12,207 nucleotides of DNA from NCBI GenBank assembly GCA_001772665.1, contig MEVH01000001.1, forward strand, positions 31,708 to 43,914, in the 5' to 3' direction. Origin of the DNA: a candidate division WWE3 bacterium RIFCSPLOWO2_01_FULL_39_13. Its GTDB lineage: Bacteria > Patescibacteriota > WWE3 > 2-01-FULL-39-13. The notes below the pieces were generated by a model that made no database searches, was not told the origin of the DNA, and saw only the letters and a list, made by a program, of their open reading frames with translations. A program made the position numbers and the translations under genes. Each line of letters begins with the position of its first letter. The first letter of the stretch is position 1. Shown piece after piece: positions 1-5,265 of the stretch.

Positions 1-961
1 ATAGGTCGGTCATGATGTCTGTTAGGCAAACAGTTTCTAATTTTTGTGGTCTGTTGCTTATTCTTGACAAAAATAACAGATCGCCAACTGTGTCGCCGGC
101 CTTGTCGATAGTTTTTAGCATGCCGTCCCGAACTTTCTGTCCTAGATTTGCATTCTCGGTTTGAGACCTAAGCGCAGCCAATGGGGTTTTAAGAGTATGA
201 GCTGCGTCTGAAAAGAACTGTCTCTCGGAGTCAAAAATAGTCTCAAGCTGTGCCAGCATCGCATTGAGGGCTTCTTGGATTATTCTAAGCTCGTAAGTGG
301 AGGAAGCGATGGTAATTCGTTTGGCAAGTGATGAAGTGTCTGTAACAGCTTTTGCCTGGGCGGCAATGCTTTCTAGGGGTTTAAGCTGTTTTTTTAAGAG
401 TTTGTATCCAAAAAAAGTAATGGGTAAGACTACAAAAAGGACTACTCCAAGAACTACTAAAAACATTTTGTACAGTGTTGCATAGAGAACTTGAGTTGAA
501 TATCCCACGGCTACAATACCCTTGCCGGCGCTGACAGTTGCCGGCATAGCCGCAAAACGGATATTACTCTTTGTAAAATGGGTTGGGACAGAGTCGTATA
601 AACTGCTGGCCGCGAGTACCTTTTGCAGTTGATGCTCGGTAACGATGGCTATGTCGGGACTGTTTGTTTCCAATATTGGCGATCCATCTGGTGAAAGTAC
701 TACTACCGTCATCCCTCTGGCGCTAACCAAATTTTTAATTAATCCATCTCGTTCTTCGCCTCGGTAGTTTTCGACTATTTGCTTTGCCTCGTTTACCGCA
801 ATGTGGACATGGTGGTCAATCTGGTCTTGAAGTGTGATCCAAAATAAACTGCTTACCGCAATTAGGAACAATAGAATTATTAGTCCCACTGATGTTAGAT
901 ACCAGAGAAATAGCCGTCCTCTTAATGTGCTGGTAATGTTTTGTACTATTCTATTTTTCAT
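1..961 (-). CDS. Sensor histidine kinase, C-terminal part outside window
   Basis: Membrane sensor kinase that should autophosphorylate on His and pass the phosphate to the response regulator encoded just upstream. Read from ATG at 961-959, the frame stays open for 320 codons to the window edge. It shows a first membrane helix (about residues 17-43), an extracytoplasmic sensor region (about 44-160), a second helix (about 162-188), a HAMP-like linker (about 190-240), and a HisKA dimerisation helix with the H-box SDAAHTLKTPLAAL, where His255 is the predicted phosphoacceptor. The ATP-binding catalytic domain (N, G1, F, G2 boxes) lies beyond the left edge and cannot be checked. The start overlaps the regulator's 3' end by 11 bp in another frame, which indicates one operon and translational coupling. 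The sensor region has no recognisable ligand-binding motif, so the signal is unknown. Confidence 0.93.
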   Translation of the reverse strand, partial: MKNRIVQNITSTLRGRLFLWYLTSVGLIILLFLIAVSSLFWITLQDQIDHHVHIAVNEAKQIVENYRGEERDGLIKNLVSARGMTVVVLSPDGSPILETNSPDIAIVTEHQLQKVLAASSLYDSVPTHFTKSNIRFAAMPATVSAGKGIVAVGYSTQVLYATLYKMFLVVLGVVLFVVLPITFFGYKLLKKQLKPLESIAAQAKAVTDTSSLAKRITIASSTYELRIIQEALNAMLAQLETIFDSERQFFSDAAHTLKTPLAALRSQTENANLGQKVRDGMLKTIDKAGDTVGDLLFLSRISNRPQKLETVCLTDIMTDL

Positions 962-1628
962 ACTTGCCAAGGATATATCCTTTACCGCGAATGGTTTTGA
1001 TAAGACTCGTTTTTGAGTATTTTTCTAACTTTCTTCTGAGGTTGCGGATATAAACATCGACTACGTTTGAGAACGTTTCAAAATTACTTCCCCAAATGTG
1101 CTCCATAAGCATAGTCCGGGTAATGACCTGTCCATTGTGTTGAGCCAAATATTCCAGTACTGCGAATTCTTTGGCAGTAAGATCAAGCGTAAATTCTCCT
1201 ATAGAAGCAGTATGTTGCGCGGGTTTTACCGTCAAGTCACCGATAACGATCACCGGTAATGCGCTCTGGCTGTTTCTTCTGATAACTGCTCTGATGCGGG
1301 CTATCAATTCGTTTGAATCAACTGGCTTGGGGACATAATCATCTGCACCTAGATTTAAACCTCTGATGCGGTCTTCTACTTGCCCTCTGGCGGTTACGAT
1401 TATAACGGGTGTTTTATTTTCAGCTTTTCTTAAGTCGGTAAGTAGATCAAATCCGCTGCCGTCAGGAAGGTTAATGTCCAGAACGACGCAGTCATACTCG
1501 TTTATTTCAATTTGGGCCAATCCATTTTCCTGAGTGCCTGAGGTATCAACGGCAAATCCATCCTTTACCAGTACCTGCTTGAGGTTTTTGGCTAATGTTT
1601 GATCATCTTCGATAACAAGTATTTTCAT
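951..1628 (-). CDS. OmpR/PhoB-family response regulator
   Basis: DNA-binding response regulator, partner of the downstream kinase. The receiver domain (residues 1-120) has the acidic pocket E7-D8-D9, phosphoacceptor Asp51 in VVLDINLPDGSG, switch Thr79 in VTARG, and Lys101 in the DDYVPKPVD loop. The C-terminal part (about 128-225) is a winged-helix Trans_reg_C domain: LTAKEFAVLEYLAQHNGQVI, then the recognition-helix region VVDVYIRNLRRKLEK and the wing IKTIRGKGYIL. The length of 225 aa is normal for the family. It comes first in the operon and overlaps the kinase start by 11 bp. No Shine-Dalgarno site is visible before the ATG and I could not place a convincing promoter. The target genes are not evident; CusR/CopR-like and QseB-like regulators share this architecture, so the stimulus cannot be inferred. 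Confidence 0.96.
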   Translation of the reverse strand: MKILVIEDDQTLAKNLKQVLVKDGFAVDTSGTQENGLAQIEINEYDCVVLDINLPDGSGFDLLTDLRKAENKTPVIIVTARGQVEDRIRGLNLGADDYVPKPVDSNELIARIRAVIRRNSQSALPVIVIGDLTVKPAQHTASIGEFTLDLTAKEFAVLEYLAQHNGQVITRTMLMEHIWGSNFETFSNVVDVYIRNLRRKLEKYSKTSLIKTIRGKGYILGKYEK

Positions 1629-1735
1629 AGTTTATATTGTGTTAAATAACCAATCAGCGTTTTTCTTTTGGATCGAGCTCATATACTCGTCGTTTCCCAA
1701 CTTGTTTTGAAAATACCAAATGATTTTATTGAGAT

Positions 1736-1870
1736 GATAGTGACTTCCCCACGGACTACGCTACACTTCATCCGTGGCTTCAGTCCTTTTTCTTCCTCTT
1801 CGCTTAAGACTACTACGCAGAGAACTCCATCCCCGCACTTCATACGGAGCCTTAAGTTCGAAAAAAGTAA
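1736..1870. repeat. Structured direct repeat, copy A (~135 bp)
   Basis: First of two near-identical copies in the same orientation, roughly nine in ten positions alike by eye to 2455-2591. Both run from GATAGTGACTTC to TTCG(A/G)AAAAAGTAA. Internal structure: hairpin 1 has arms CCACGGA (1749-1755) and TCCGTGG (1771-1777), extended by GACT/AGTC outside a symmetric 4-nt internal loop and followed by CCTTTTT. Hairpin 2 is bounded by two CTTAAG hexamers and holds further short stems. Open frames across it on both strands are low-complexity by-products of the repeat and are not called genes. The layout (short, non-coding, palindromic, dispersed) fits a non-autonomous element such as a MITE or an IS200/IS605-type end remnant. 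That origin is an inference. Confidence 0.8.
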
Positions 1871-1924
1871 CCCAGACATATTCAGTTTTTAGAATAGGTT
1901 CTAGATGTATTCTATATCAATGAA

Positions 1925-1971
1925 GGAAATTAGGCGAGGCTACGCTTATCTACTTTATCCCTAATATTTCC
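1925..1971. repeat. Imperfect inverted repeat between repeat A and tRNA-Gly
   Basis: GGAAATTAGG at 1925-1934 pairs with CCTAATATTTCC at 1960-1971, giving a 10-bp stem with a 2-nt bulge and a 25-nt loop. A competing pair, TTAGGC (1930-1935) with GCCTAA (1977-1982), uses some of the same bases. No T-tract follows on either strand. It may be part of the mobile-element debris or chance in AT-rich sequence. Confidence 0.35.
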
Positions 1972-1992
1972 CCTAGGCCTAAAAGAACAAAA

Positions 1993-2012
1993 AGCCTGGT
2001 TTTAACCAGGCT
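1993..2012 (-). terminator. Intrinsic terminator downstream of tRNA-Gly
   Basis: A perfect inverted repeat, AGCCTGG-TTTTAA-CCAGGCT, extendable to 9 bp with a TT loop. On the minus strand it is followed by TTTTTGTTCTTTT. It lies about 50 bp beyond the 3' end of tRNA-Gly, as expected for the end of that transcript. The plus-strand side has only AAAA, so minus is the working direction. Confidence 0.8.
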
Positions 2013-2063
2013 AAAAGTTGATTTCAAGGCTAATTTTTATGAAGTTGCAAAACCATTACCGTT

Positions 2064-2138
2064 TGGAGCGGGTAACGGGAATCGAACCCGTGTCATCTCC
2101 ATGGCAAGGAGATATAATAGCCTCTATACGATACCCGC
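2064..2138 (-). tRNA. tRNA-Gly(GCC), CCA encoded
   Basis: The acceptor arm GCGGGTA pairs with TACCCGC. The anticodon stem TCTCC/GGAGA closes the 7-nt loop TTGCCAT, giving anticodon GCC. The T-arm is ACGGG-TTCGATT-CCCGT. The D-arm GTAT...TTAT with GG in its loop is weak but of a kind seen in bacterial tRNA-Gly. The discriminator base is U, and the 3' CCA is encoded (plus-strand TGG at 2064-2066). It is a single-gene unit with its own promoter and terminator, between the two structured repeats. Confidence 0.96.
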
Positions 2139-2155
2139 AAGTTTACTACCACAAT

Positions 2156-2161
2156 ATTATA
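2156..2161 (-). promoter_or_regulatory. Extended -10 promoter of tRNA-Gly
   Basis: The minus strand reads TTTGTTATAATATTG: a perfect TATAAT preceded by TGT, an extended -10. It ends 17 nt before the tRNA 5' end. There is no good -35; ATTAAA lies at 17-nt spacing. Confidence 0.65.
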
Positions 2162-2454
2162 ACAAAGCCTGCAGTTGTTTTAATTATGGTATAGATATTT
2201 TACAAACTGCACGAAAGCGAAAATTGATGCCAGGGTAAAAACAAACAAATACGAATATAAACTCATTATTTACAAGAATACAGAATCATCTGCCATACTA
2301 CAAGATGTCTCTTACCTTAAGAACTTTTTTTCATCCATTTGTAAGTAATCTAAGTGGGTCGCTTAAAGATTCGGAATTAGTTGAAGGCTGCAAGAGCGGT
2401 TCAAATCTACCTTTTAAAAAGTTAAGCACATGCTAGTTTCTAATTACTATCGGC
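2162..2454. other. AT-rich stretch without a firm gene
   Basis: About 290 bp between the tRNA-Gly promoter and repeat B. The only reading frame of note is the 28-codon minus ORF listed at 2180-2266; the rest (2267-2454) is broken by stops in all frames I followed. A GGTTCAAATC string at 2399-2408 looks like a tRNA T-loop, but no acceptor or anticodon arm surrounds it. I see no RNA gene or further repeat here. Confidence 0.6.
2180..2266 (-). CDS. Possible 28-aa single-helix membrane peptide
   Basis: ATG at 2266-2264 opens a 28-codon frame encoding MSLYSYLFVFTLASIFAFVQ and then FVKYLYHN before TAA. It is one long hydrophobic segment with a basic C-terminal end, the shape of a small single-pass membrane peptide. 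There is no Shine-Dalgarno site and an in-frame stop sits two codons upstream, so it is not the tail of a longer gene unless frameshifted. Its 3' end is only 19 bp from the tRNA-Gly -10 box. Such short AT-rich frames easily arise by chance; conservation would be needed to believe it. Confidence 0.2.
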   Translation of the reverse strand: MSLYSYLFVFTLASIFAFVQFVKYLYHN

Positions 2455-2591
2455 GATAGTGACTTCTCCACGGACTACGCTGTGCTTCATCCGTGGCTTC
2501 AGTCCTTTTTTTCTTTCGCTTCGCTTAAGACCGCTACGCGGAGAACTCCATCCCCGCACTTCGTACGGAGCCTTAAGTTCGGAAAAAGTAA
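2455..2591. repeat. Structured direct repeat, copy B (~137 bp)
   Basis: Second copy of the element at 1736-1870, same orientation, about 585 bp further on. Hairpin 1 arms are at 2468-2474 and 2490-2496 with identical 7-bp stems; its loop differs from copy A at three adjacent bases. The small stem CCGC-TAC-GCGG (2531-2541) is perfect here and partly degraded in copy A. The end of the repeat lies only 2 bp beyond the transporter stop codon at 2594-2596, so this structure probably forms the 3' end of that mRNA and could slow or end transcription. On the plus strand the first hairpin is followed by CCTTTTTTTC, terminator-like, although no plus-strand gene leads into it. Confidence 0.8.
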
Positions 2592-2593
2592 AC

Positions 2594-3988
2594 TTAAATT
2601 TTGATTTGATCAAGAAGGACTAACAGACTGAATATTCCGAAGAATGCGAATGTTGCGTAGATAACGAGTTTTCTAAGAAGCGATGGGTGTATTTCTTTTG
2701 GAAGAAGTTTAGTGTTCAGCTTATTTAAAAGTCCTGAAAATACAAACATACAAAATGCATTAAGAACTGCTCCAAGAACTATAAGGAATCTTGGCTCGCC
2801 AAATCCAAGTAAAAGGACTCCAATTCCAAATACTAAAAGAATCCAGATAGTTACATAGTAAATTTTCGGAACAGGATTCCCTTTCAATTTATCTTTAAAC
2901 AAAAGCACGATATTTTCTGAAACTATTCTTCCCGCACCGTCTATTACCGCCAGCTGTGTAGAAAAAAGCATCAGGCAGACAATAATAAGCAGAAGATACT
3001 CAAATATTGTTCCTGCCTGCCTCCCTATTGTGGCTGCTTCGTTGTAAAGGAAGTTAAGTCCCTCTAGATTTCCTGAAGCTCCGTAAACTGTTGAATATGC
3101 AAGAACTGCCATAAGAAGAATAGTAAGAAGACCGAGAAACCAGAATATCATCGCGTGCTCTATATTGACAAGCTTCCACCATTTTTTAAAAATTATAATC
3201 TGTTCTTTATCAGGCTTAAAAGTAGTGCCTTCAAGACTGATTTTTTCAGCCTTTCCAGTTATAAGACTTGTGATCCTCCCAGAGTATTTTCCCATTCCGT
3301 ACTTTTTTTCTTTAATGAAAAAGGACTGGGCAAGATTTAAATTGCCACCTGCACCTGAGTAGGCGAATGCTGCTAAGAAGCTCATTAGCGGAAGCATCTT
3401 AGGAACAAATAAATATCCCTCACCGATTCCGCCAAGTCCTTTTGCAAGCTCAAGAAGGTCTGTGGATTTTACGATTATCGCAACTATAATAAGAATAACT
3501 GGAATTCCAACCAAAATTAAAACCTTTTGAAAGGTCTCTACTGTTTTATAAAGAACAGGACCAAAAGTGAGGATAAGACCTACCAGCACAAGCATTCCAA
3601 TTGCAATCAGATTGGTATTTTCTGCTCCGAAGGGTTTCAACGCTGCAGCTGCTGACGCAGAAAATCCCGGCCACGACCATGCAAGAACAGTAGATAAAAC
3701 AAACCAGATAGGCAGTGCTTTAAAAAGTCTTGCGAAACCAACAAAAACACTTTCTCCATTTGCCAGAGTGTAGCGTTCTATTTCCATATTAAGAAAAAAT
3801 TGGAGTGTGATGCCAAGTGCTGCCCCCCATATAATTCCAAGACCAAAGTTCGAAACAAGATAAGGCCAAAGGATTAATTCTCCTGTTCCCAGCCCCAGCC
3901 CGATAAGAACAAAACTTGGGCCAAGCAACTGTAAAATTGATCTTGGAGGAGAAGGCAGTTTGTTGATCTTTAGCGGATTTAGTTTCAT
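2594..3988 (-). CDS. Nramp-related (SLC11-like) multi-pass transporter, divergent
   Basis: Integral membrane protein of 464 aa with about 11 hydrophobic helices in an Nramp/APC-type order. The opening helix LLGPSFVLIGLGLGTGELI matches the Nramp TM1 framework GPG...DPGN, but the metal-binding DPGN is replaced by GTGE (about residues 34-37). The TM6 region AFAYSGAGGNLNLAQS (about 207-221) lacks the MPH motif and is followed by a conserved-looking FIKEKKYGMGKYSGRI loop. The length fits Nramp carriers. Canonical Nramp proteins import Mn2+/Fe2+ with protons; with both motifs gone the substrate here is unknown, and Mg2+, as in Nramp-related magnesium carriers, or an organic substrate are possible. 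ATG at 3988 begins a natural N-terminus; no Shine-Dalgarno site is visible. It is divergent from the cupredoxin gene and ends 2 bp from repeat B. Confidence 0.82.
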   Translation of the reverse strand: MKLNPLKINKLPSPPRSILQLLGPSFVLIGLGLGTGELILWPYLVSNFGLGIIWGAALGITLQFFLNMEIERYTLANGESVFVGFARLFKALPIWFVLSTVLAWSWPGFSASAAAALKPFGAENTNLIAIGMLVLVGLILTFGPVLYKTVETFQKVLILVGIPVILIIVAIIVKSTDLLELAKGLGGIGEGYLFVPKMLPLMSFLAAFAYSGAGGNLNLAQSFFIKEKKYGMGKYSGRITSLITGKAEKISLEGTTFKPDKEQIIIFKKWWKLVNIEHAMIFWFLGLLTILLMAVLAYSTVYGASGNLEGLNFLYNEAATIGRQAGTIFEYLLLIIVCLMLFSTQLAVIDGAGRIVSENIVLLFKDKLKGNPVPKIYYVTIWILLVFGIGVLLLGFGEPRFLIVLGAVLNAFCMFVFSGLLNKLNTKLLPKEIHPSLLRKLVIYATFAFFGIFSLLVLLDQIKI

Positions 3989-4029
3989 ATATTTCGGTTT
4001 TAGCCGAGATACGACACTCCAATGGATCT

Positions 4030-4058
4030 ATTCTTAATGATTAAACGGATTTAGTCAA
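4030..4058 (-). promoter_or_regulatory. Candidate promoter of the transporter gene
   Basis: On the minus strand TTGACT (4058-4053) is followed after exactly 17 nt by AAGAAT (4035-4030), a good -35 and a fair -10. The predicted start near 4023 would give a leader of about 35 nt before the ATG at 3988. Confidence 0.45.
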
Positions 4059-4125
4059 ATGCAGTAAATGATGCTATTATCTATTTTACATGTAAGATTG
4101 CTTGATTAGTTGTAAATAGTAAAAA

Positions 4126-4614
4126 ATGAATAATAAAAACGGTACCATCATAATATTTGTCGTTTTAGTTGCTGTTTTGGCTGCAGCTTATATGCTTTTA
4201 ACAAAAGGCAAAGAAAAACCTGTAAATGCACCTGTATCAACCCCTTCAGAAGAAATGATTGTAGAAACTGAAACTTCGGAATCACCTTCAGATTTGCCGA
4301 AAGACACCTCGCAAGAAAAATTCACACCAAAAATCGAGACAATTGAAATAAATATTAAAGCCCAAAATTTTTCCTTTGAGCCTAGGGAAATTAAAGTCAA
4401 AGTAGGAGAAACCGTGAAGATAAATCTTGAAAATGTTGAAGGATTTCACGATTTGGTAATTGACGAGTTTAATGTTGCCATCAAGCAGATCGGTGCAGGG
4501 CAGACAGATATTATTGAATTCACTGCAGATAAAGCTGGAGAATTTGAATATTATTGCAGTATAGGAAATCACAGAGCAATGGGAATGGTTGGGAAGCTTA
4601 TTGTTGAAGAATAA
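4126..4614 (+). CDS. Membrane-anchored cupredoxin (plastocyanin-like copper protein)
   Basis: A 162-aa protein facing the outside of the cell. Residues 7-25 (TIIIFVVLVAVLAAAYMLL) form a single uncleaved anchor after a short basic start; residues 30-70 are a Ser/Thr/Pro/Glu-rich linker; residues 73-162 are a cupredoxin barrel. Predicted type I copper ligands are His108 (GFHDL), Cys144 and His149 in YYCSIGNHRAMGM, and Met154, the spacing seen in bacterial plastocyanin-like domains that end CxxxxHxxxxM. It may carry electrons or hold copper at the surface; no oxidase or denitrification partner lies nearby. It is transcribed divergently from the Nramp-related transporter across 137 bp and ends 2 bp before the 3' end of the convergent tRNA-Pro. 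No clear Shine-Dalgarno site precedes the start. Confidence 0.92.
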   Translation: MNNKNGTIIIFVVLVAVLAAAYMLLTKGKEKPVNAPVSTPSEEMIVETETSESPSDLPKDTSQEKFTPKIETIEINIKAQNFSFEPREIKVKVGETVKINLENVEGFHDLVIDEFNVAIKQIGAGQTDIIEFTADKAGEFEYYCSIGNHRAMGMVGKLIVEE

Positions 4615-4616
4615 CC

Positions 4617-4693
4617 TGGTCGGGGAGAGAGGACTCGAACCTCCGACCTCTACGTCCCAAACGTAGCGCTCTAGCCAACTGAGCTACTCCCCG
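4617..4693 (-). tRNA. tRNA-Pro(TGG), CCA encoded
   Basis: Acceptor CGGGGAG pairs with CTCCCCG. Anticodon stem CTACG/CGTAG closes loop TTTGGGA, giving anticodon TGG. T-arm GAGG-TTCGAGT-CCTC. Discriminator A at 4620 and encoded CCA at 4619-4617. The 5' end lies only 7 bp after the stop of the 56-aa ORF on the same strand, so it is probably read from that ORF's promoter and cut out of a shared transcript. G at position 37 makes it a substrate for TrmD, encoded about 1.8 kb away. Confidence 0.97.
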
Positions 4694-4700
4694 GTTATTT

Positions 4701-4871
4701 TTATCTAATTGGGACGCCAAAGATCCTCAAGACATTTTTTATAATGTCGATAATGAGCTTCAAAATCAACCCGGCAAAGTTAAAAATTACCTTTAATATT
4801 TTTGCAAGGATAAACTCGCCTTTATTCATCATTTCCCGGCGATTTATATTCTCTTCGTAGGGATCTCCCAT
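4701..4871 (-). CDS. Small amphipathic/hydrophobic protein, 56 aa, function unknown
   Basis: ATG at 4871-4869 encodes 56 residues ending in FGVPIR before TAA. The N-terminal 20 residues are charged (MGDPYEENINRREMMNKGEF). Residues about 20-51 are a long run of Ile/Leu/Phe broken by Lys at about 4-10-residue intervals, suggesting one or two membrane or membrane-surface helices. I do not recognise the family. Evidence that it is real: a perfect TATAAT ends 7 nt before the ATG, so transcription would start at or next to the start codon (leaderless), and the stop lies 7 bp from tRNA-Pro. Against it: small size and no homology that I can name. A promoter meant only for the tRNA, with a fortuitous leader ORF, is the alternative. 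Confidence 0.6.
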   Translation of the reverse strand: MGDPYEENINRREMMNKGEFILAKILKVIFNFAGLILKLIIDIIKNVLRIFGVPIR

Positions 4872-4878
4872 TAGCAAA

Positions 4879-4884
4879 ATTATA
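4879..4884 (-). promoter_or_regulatory. -10 box for the 56-aa ORF and tRNA-Pro
   Basis: The minus strand reads GTGTATAATTTTGCTAATGG. TATAAT is perfect and is followed after 7 nt by the ATG, which predicts a leaderless or nearly leaderless mRNA. The -35 is poor (TCGGTT at 16 nt). Confidence 0.6.
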
Positions 4885-4927
4885 CACTAATAGTGAAATT
4901 AACCGATGAATTAATGCTAAAATTATG

Positions 4928-4933
4928 TAGAAT
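4928..4933 (+). promoter_or_regulatory. Weak candidate -10 for the Leu-Arg-Lys tRNA cluster
   Basis: TAGAAT in TATGTAGAATTATAAG lies 12 nt before the tRNA-Leu 5' end. No -35 is visible at 17 nt (GATGAA). It is the best site I find before the cluster, which must be transcribed from somewhere in 4885-4945. Confidence 0.35.
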
Positions 4934-4945
4934 TATAAGCAGAGT

Positions 4946-5032
4946 GGGCGAGTGGCGGAATGGCAGACGCGCGACACTTAAAATGTCGTAACCTAACCCG
5001 TTGTGAGGGTTCGACTCCCTCCTCGCCCACCA
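4946..5032 (+). tRNA. tRNA-Leu(TAA), CCA encoded
   Basis: Acceptor GGGCGAG pairs with CTCGCCC. D-arm region GGCGGAATGGCAGACGC is typical of tRNA-Leu. Anticodon stem CGACA/TGTCG closes loop CTTAAAA, giving anticodon TAA. The long variable arm (TAACCTAACCCGTTGTGA) marks a class II tRNA. T-arm GAGGG-TTCGACT-CCCTC. Discriminator A and encoded CCA at 5030-5032. First of three tRNAs in tandem. Confidence 0.96.
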
Positions 5033-5069
5033 AAAAGCAACGCAGCAGCGATACTTACATAGTATACTT

Positions 5070-5146
5070 GCCCTTGTAGCTCAACTGGATAGAGCGCTGG
5101 TCTTCGGAACCAGAGGTTAGGGGTTCGACTCCTCTCAGGGGCACCA
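5070..5146 (+). tRNA. tRNA-Arg(TCG), CCA encoded
   Basis: Acceptor GCCCTTG pairs with CAGGGGC, with one T-G wobble. Anticodon stem CTGGT/ACCAG closes loop CTTCGGA, giving anticodon TCG. T-arm with GGGTTCGACTCC. Discriminator A and encoded CCA at 5144-5146. It lies 37 bp after tRNA-Leu and 8 bp before tRNA-Lys, almost certainly in one transcript. Confidence 0.96.
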
Positions 5147-5154
5147 GGATTTGC

Positions 5155-5230
5155 GGGCGCATAGCTCAATCGGCAGAGCAACTGGCTCTTAACCAGTAGG
5201 TTGGAGGTTCGATTCCTCCTGCGCTCACCA
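5155..5230 (+). tRNA. tRNA-Lys(CTT), CCA encoded
   Basis: Acceptor GGGCGCA pairs with TGCGCTC, with one G-T wobble. Anticodon stem ACTGG/CCAGT closes loop CTCTTAA, giving anticodon CTT. T-arm GGAGG-TTCGATT-CCTCC. Discriminator A and encoded CCA at 5228-5230. Last tRNA of the cluster; I see no terminator hairpin before the next promoter at 5254. Confidence 0.96.
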
Positions 5231-5253
5231 AACTTATTGCTGATATAAGCTGT

Positions 5254-5259
5254 TATAAT
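5254..5259 (+). promoter_or_regulatory. Extended -10 on the start of the anchored orphan gene
   Basis: CTGTTATAATATGTTAATG: perfect TATAAT with upstream TGT. A start 7 nt past the box falls on 5266, the A of the second in-frame ATG. The first ATG (5260) directly touches the -10 box and would not be in the mRNA. Confidence 0.6.
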
Positions 5260-5265
5260 ATGTTA

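Noticed and set aside
297..1016. Plus-strand frames within the histidine kinase and regulator genes
   Set aside because: The minus-strand kinase frame is open for 320 codons with clear HisKA and HAMP sequence, so the opposite-strand frames are shadows.
1668..1892. Open frames on both strands across repeat A
   Set aside because: They are side effects of the hairpin-rich repeat, have low-complexity Ser/Thr or Glu runs, match no family I know, and the two copies differ by indels in the T-rich part that would break the frame.
2399..2408. GGTTCAAATC, a tRNA T-loop-like string
   Set aside because: No acceptor stem, anticodon arm or D-arm can be built around it on either strand.
3155..3773. Plus-strand frames within the transporter gene
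   Set aside because: Shadow frames of a strongly supported membrane protein; no promoter, no start signal and unlikely composition.
4993..5181. Minus-strand frame through the tRNA cluster
   Set aside because: It is the reverse complement of tRNA-Leu/Arg/Lys; sequences such as GAPERSRTPNLWFRRPALYP are a well-known artefact of tRNA genes.
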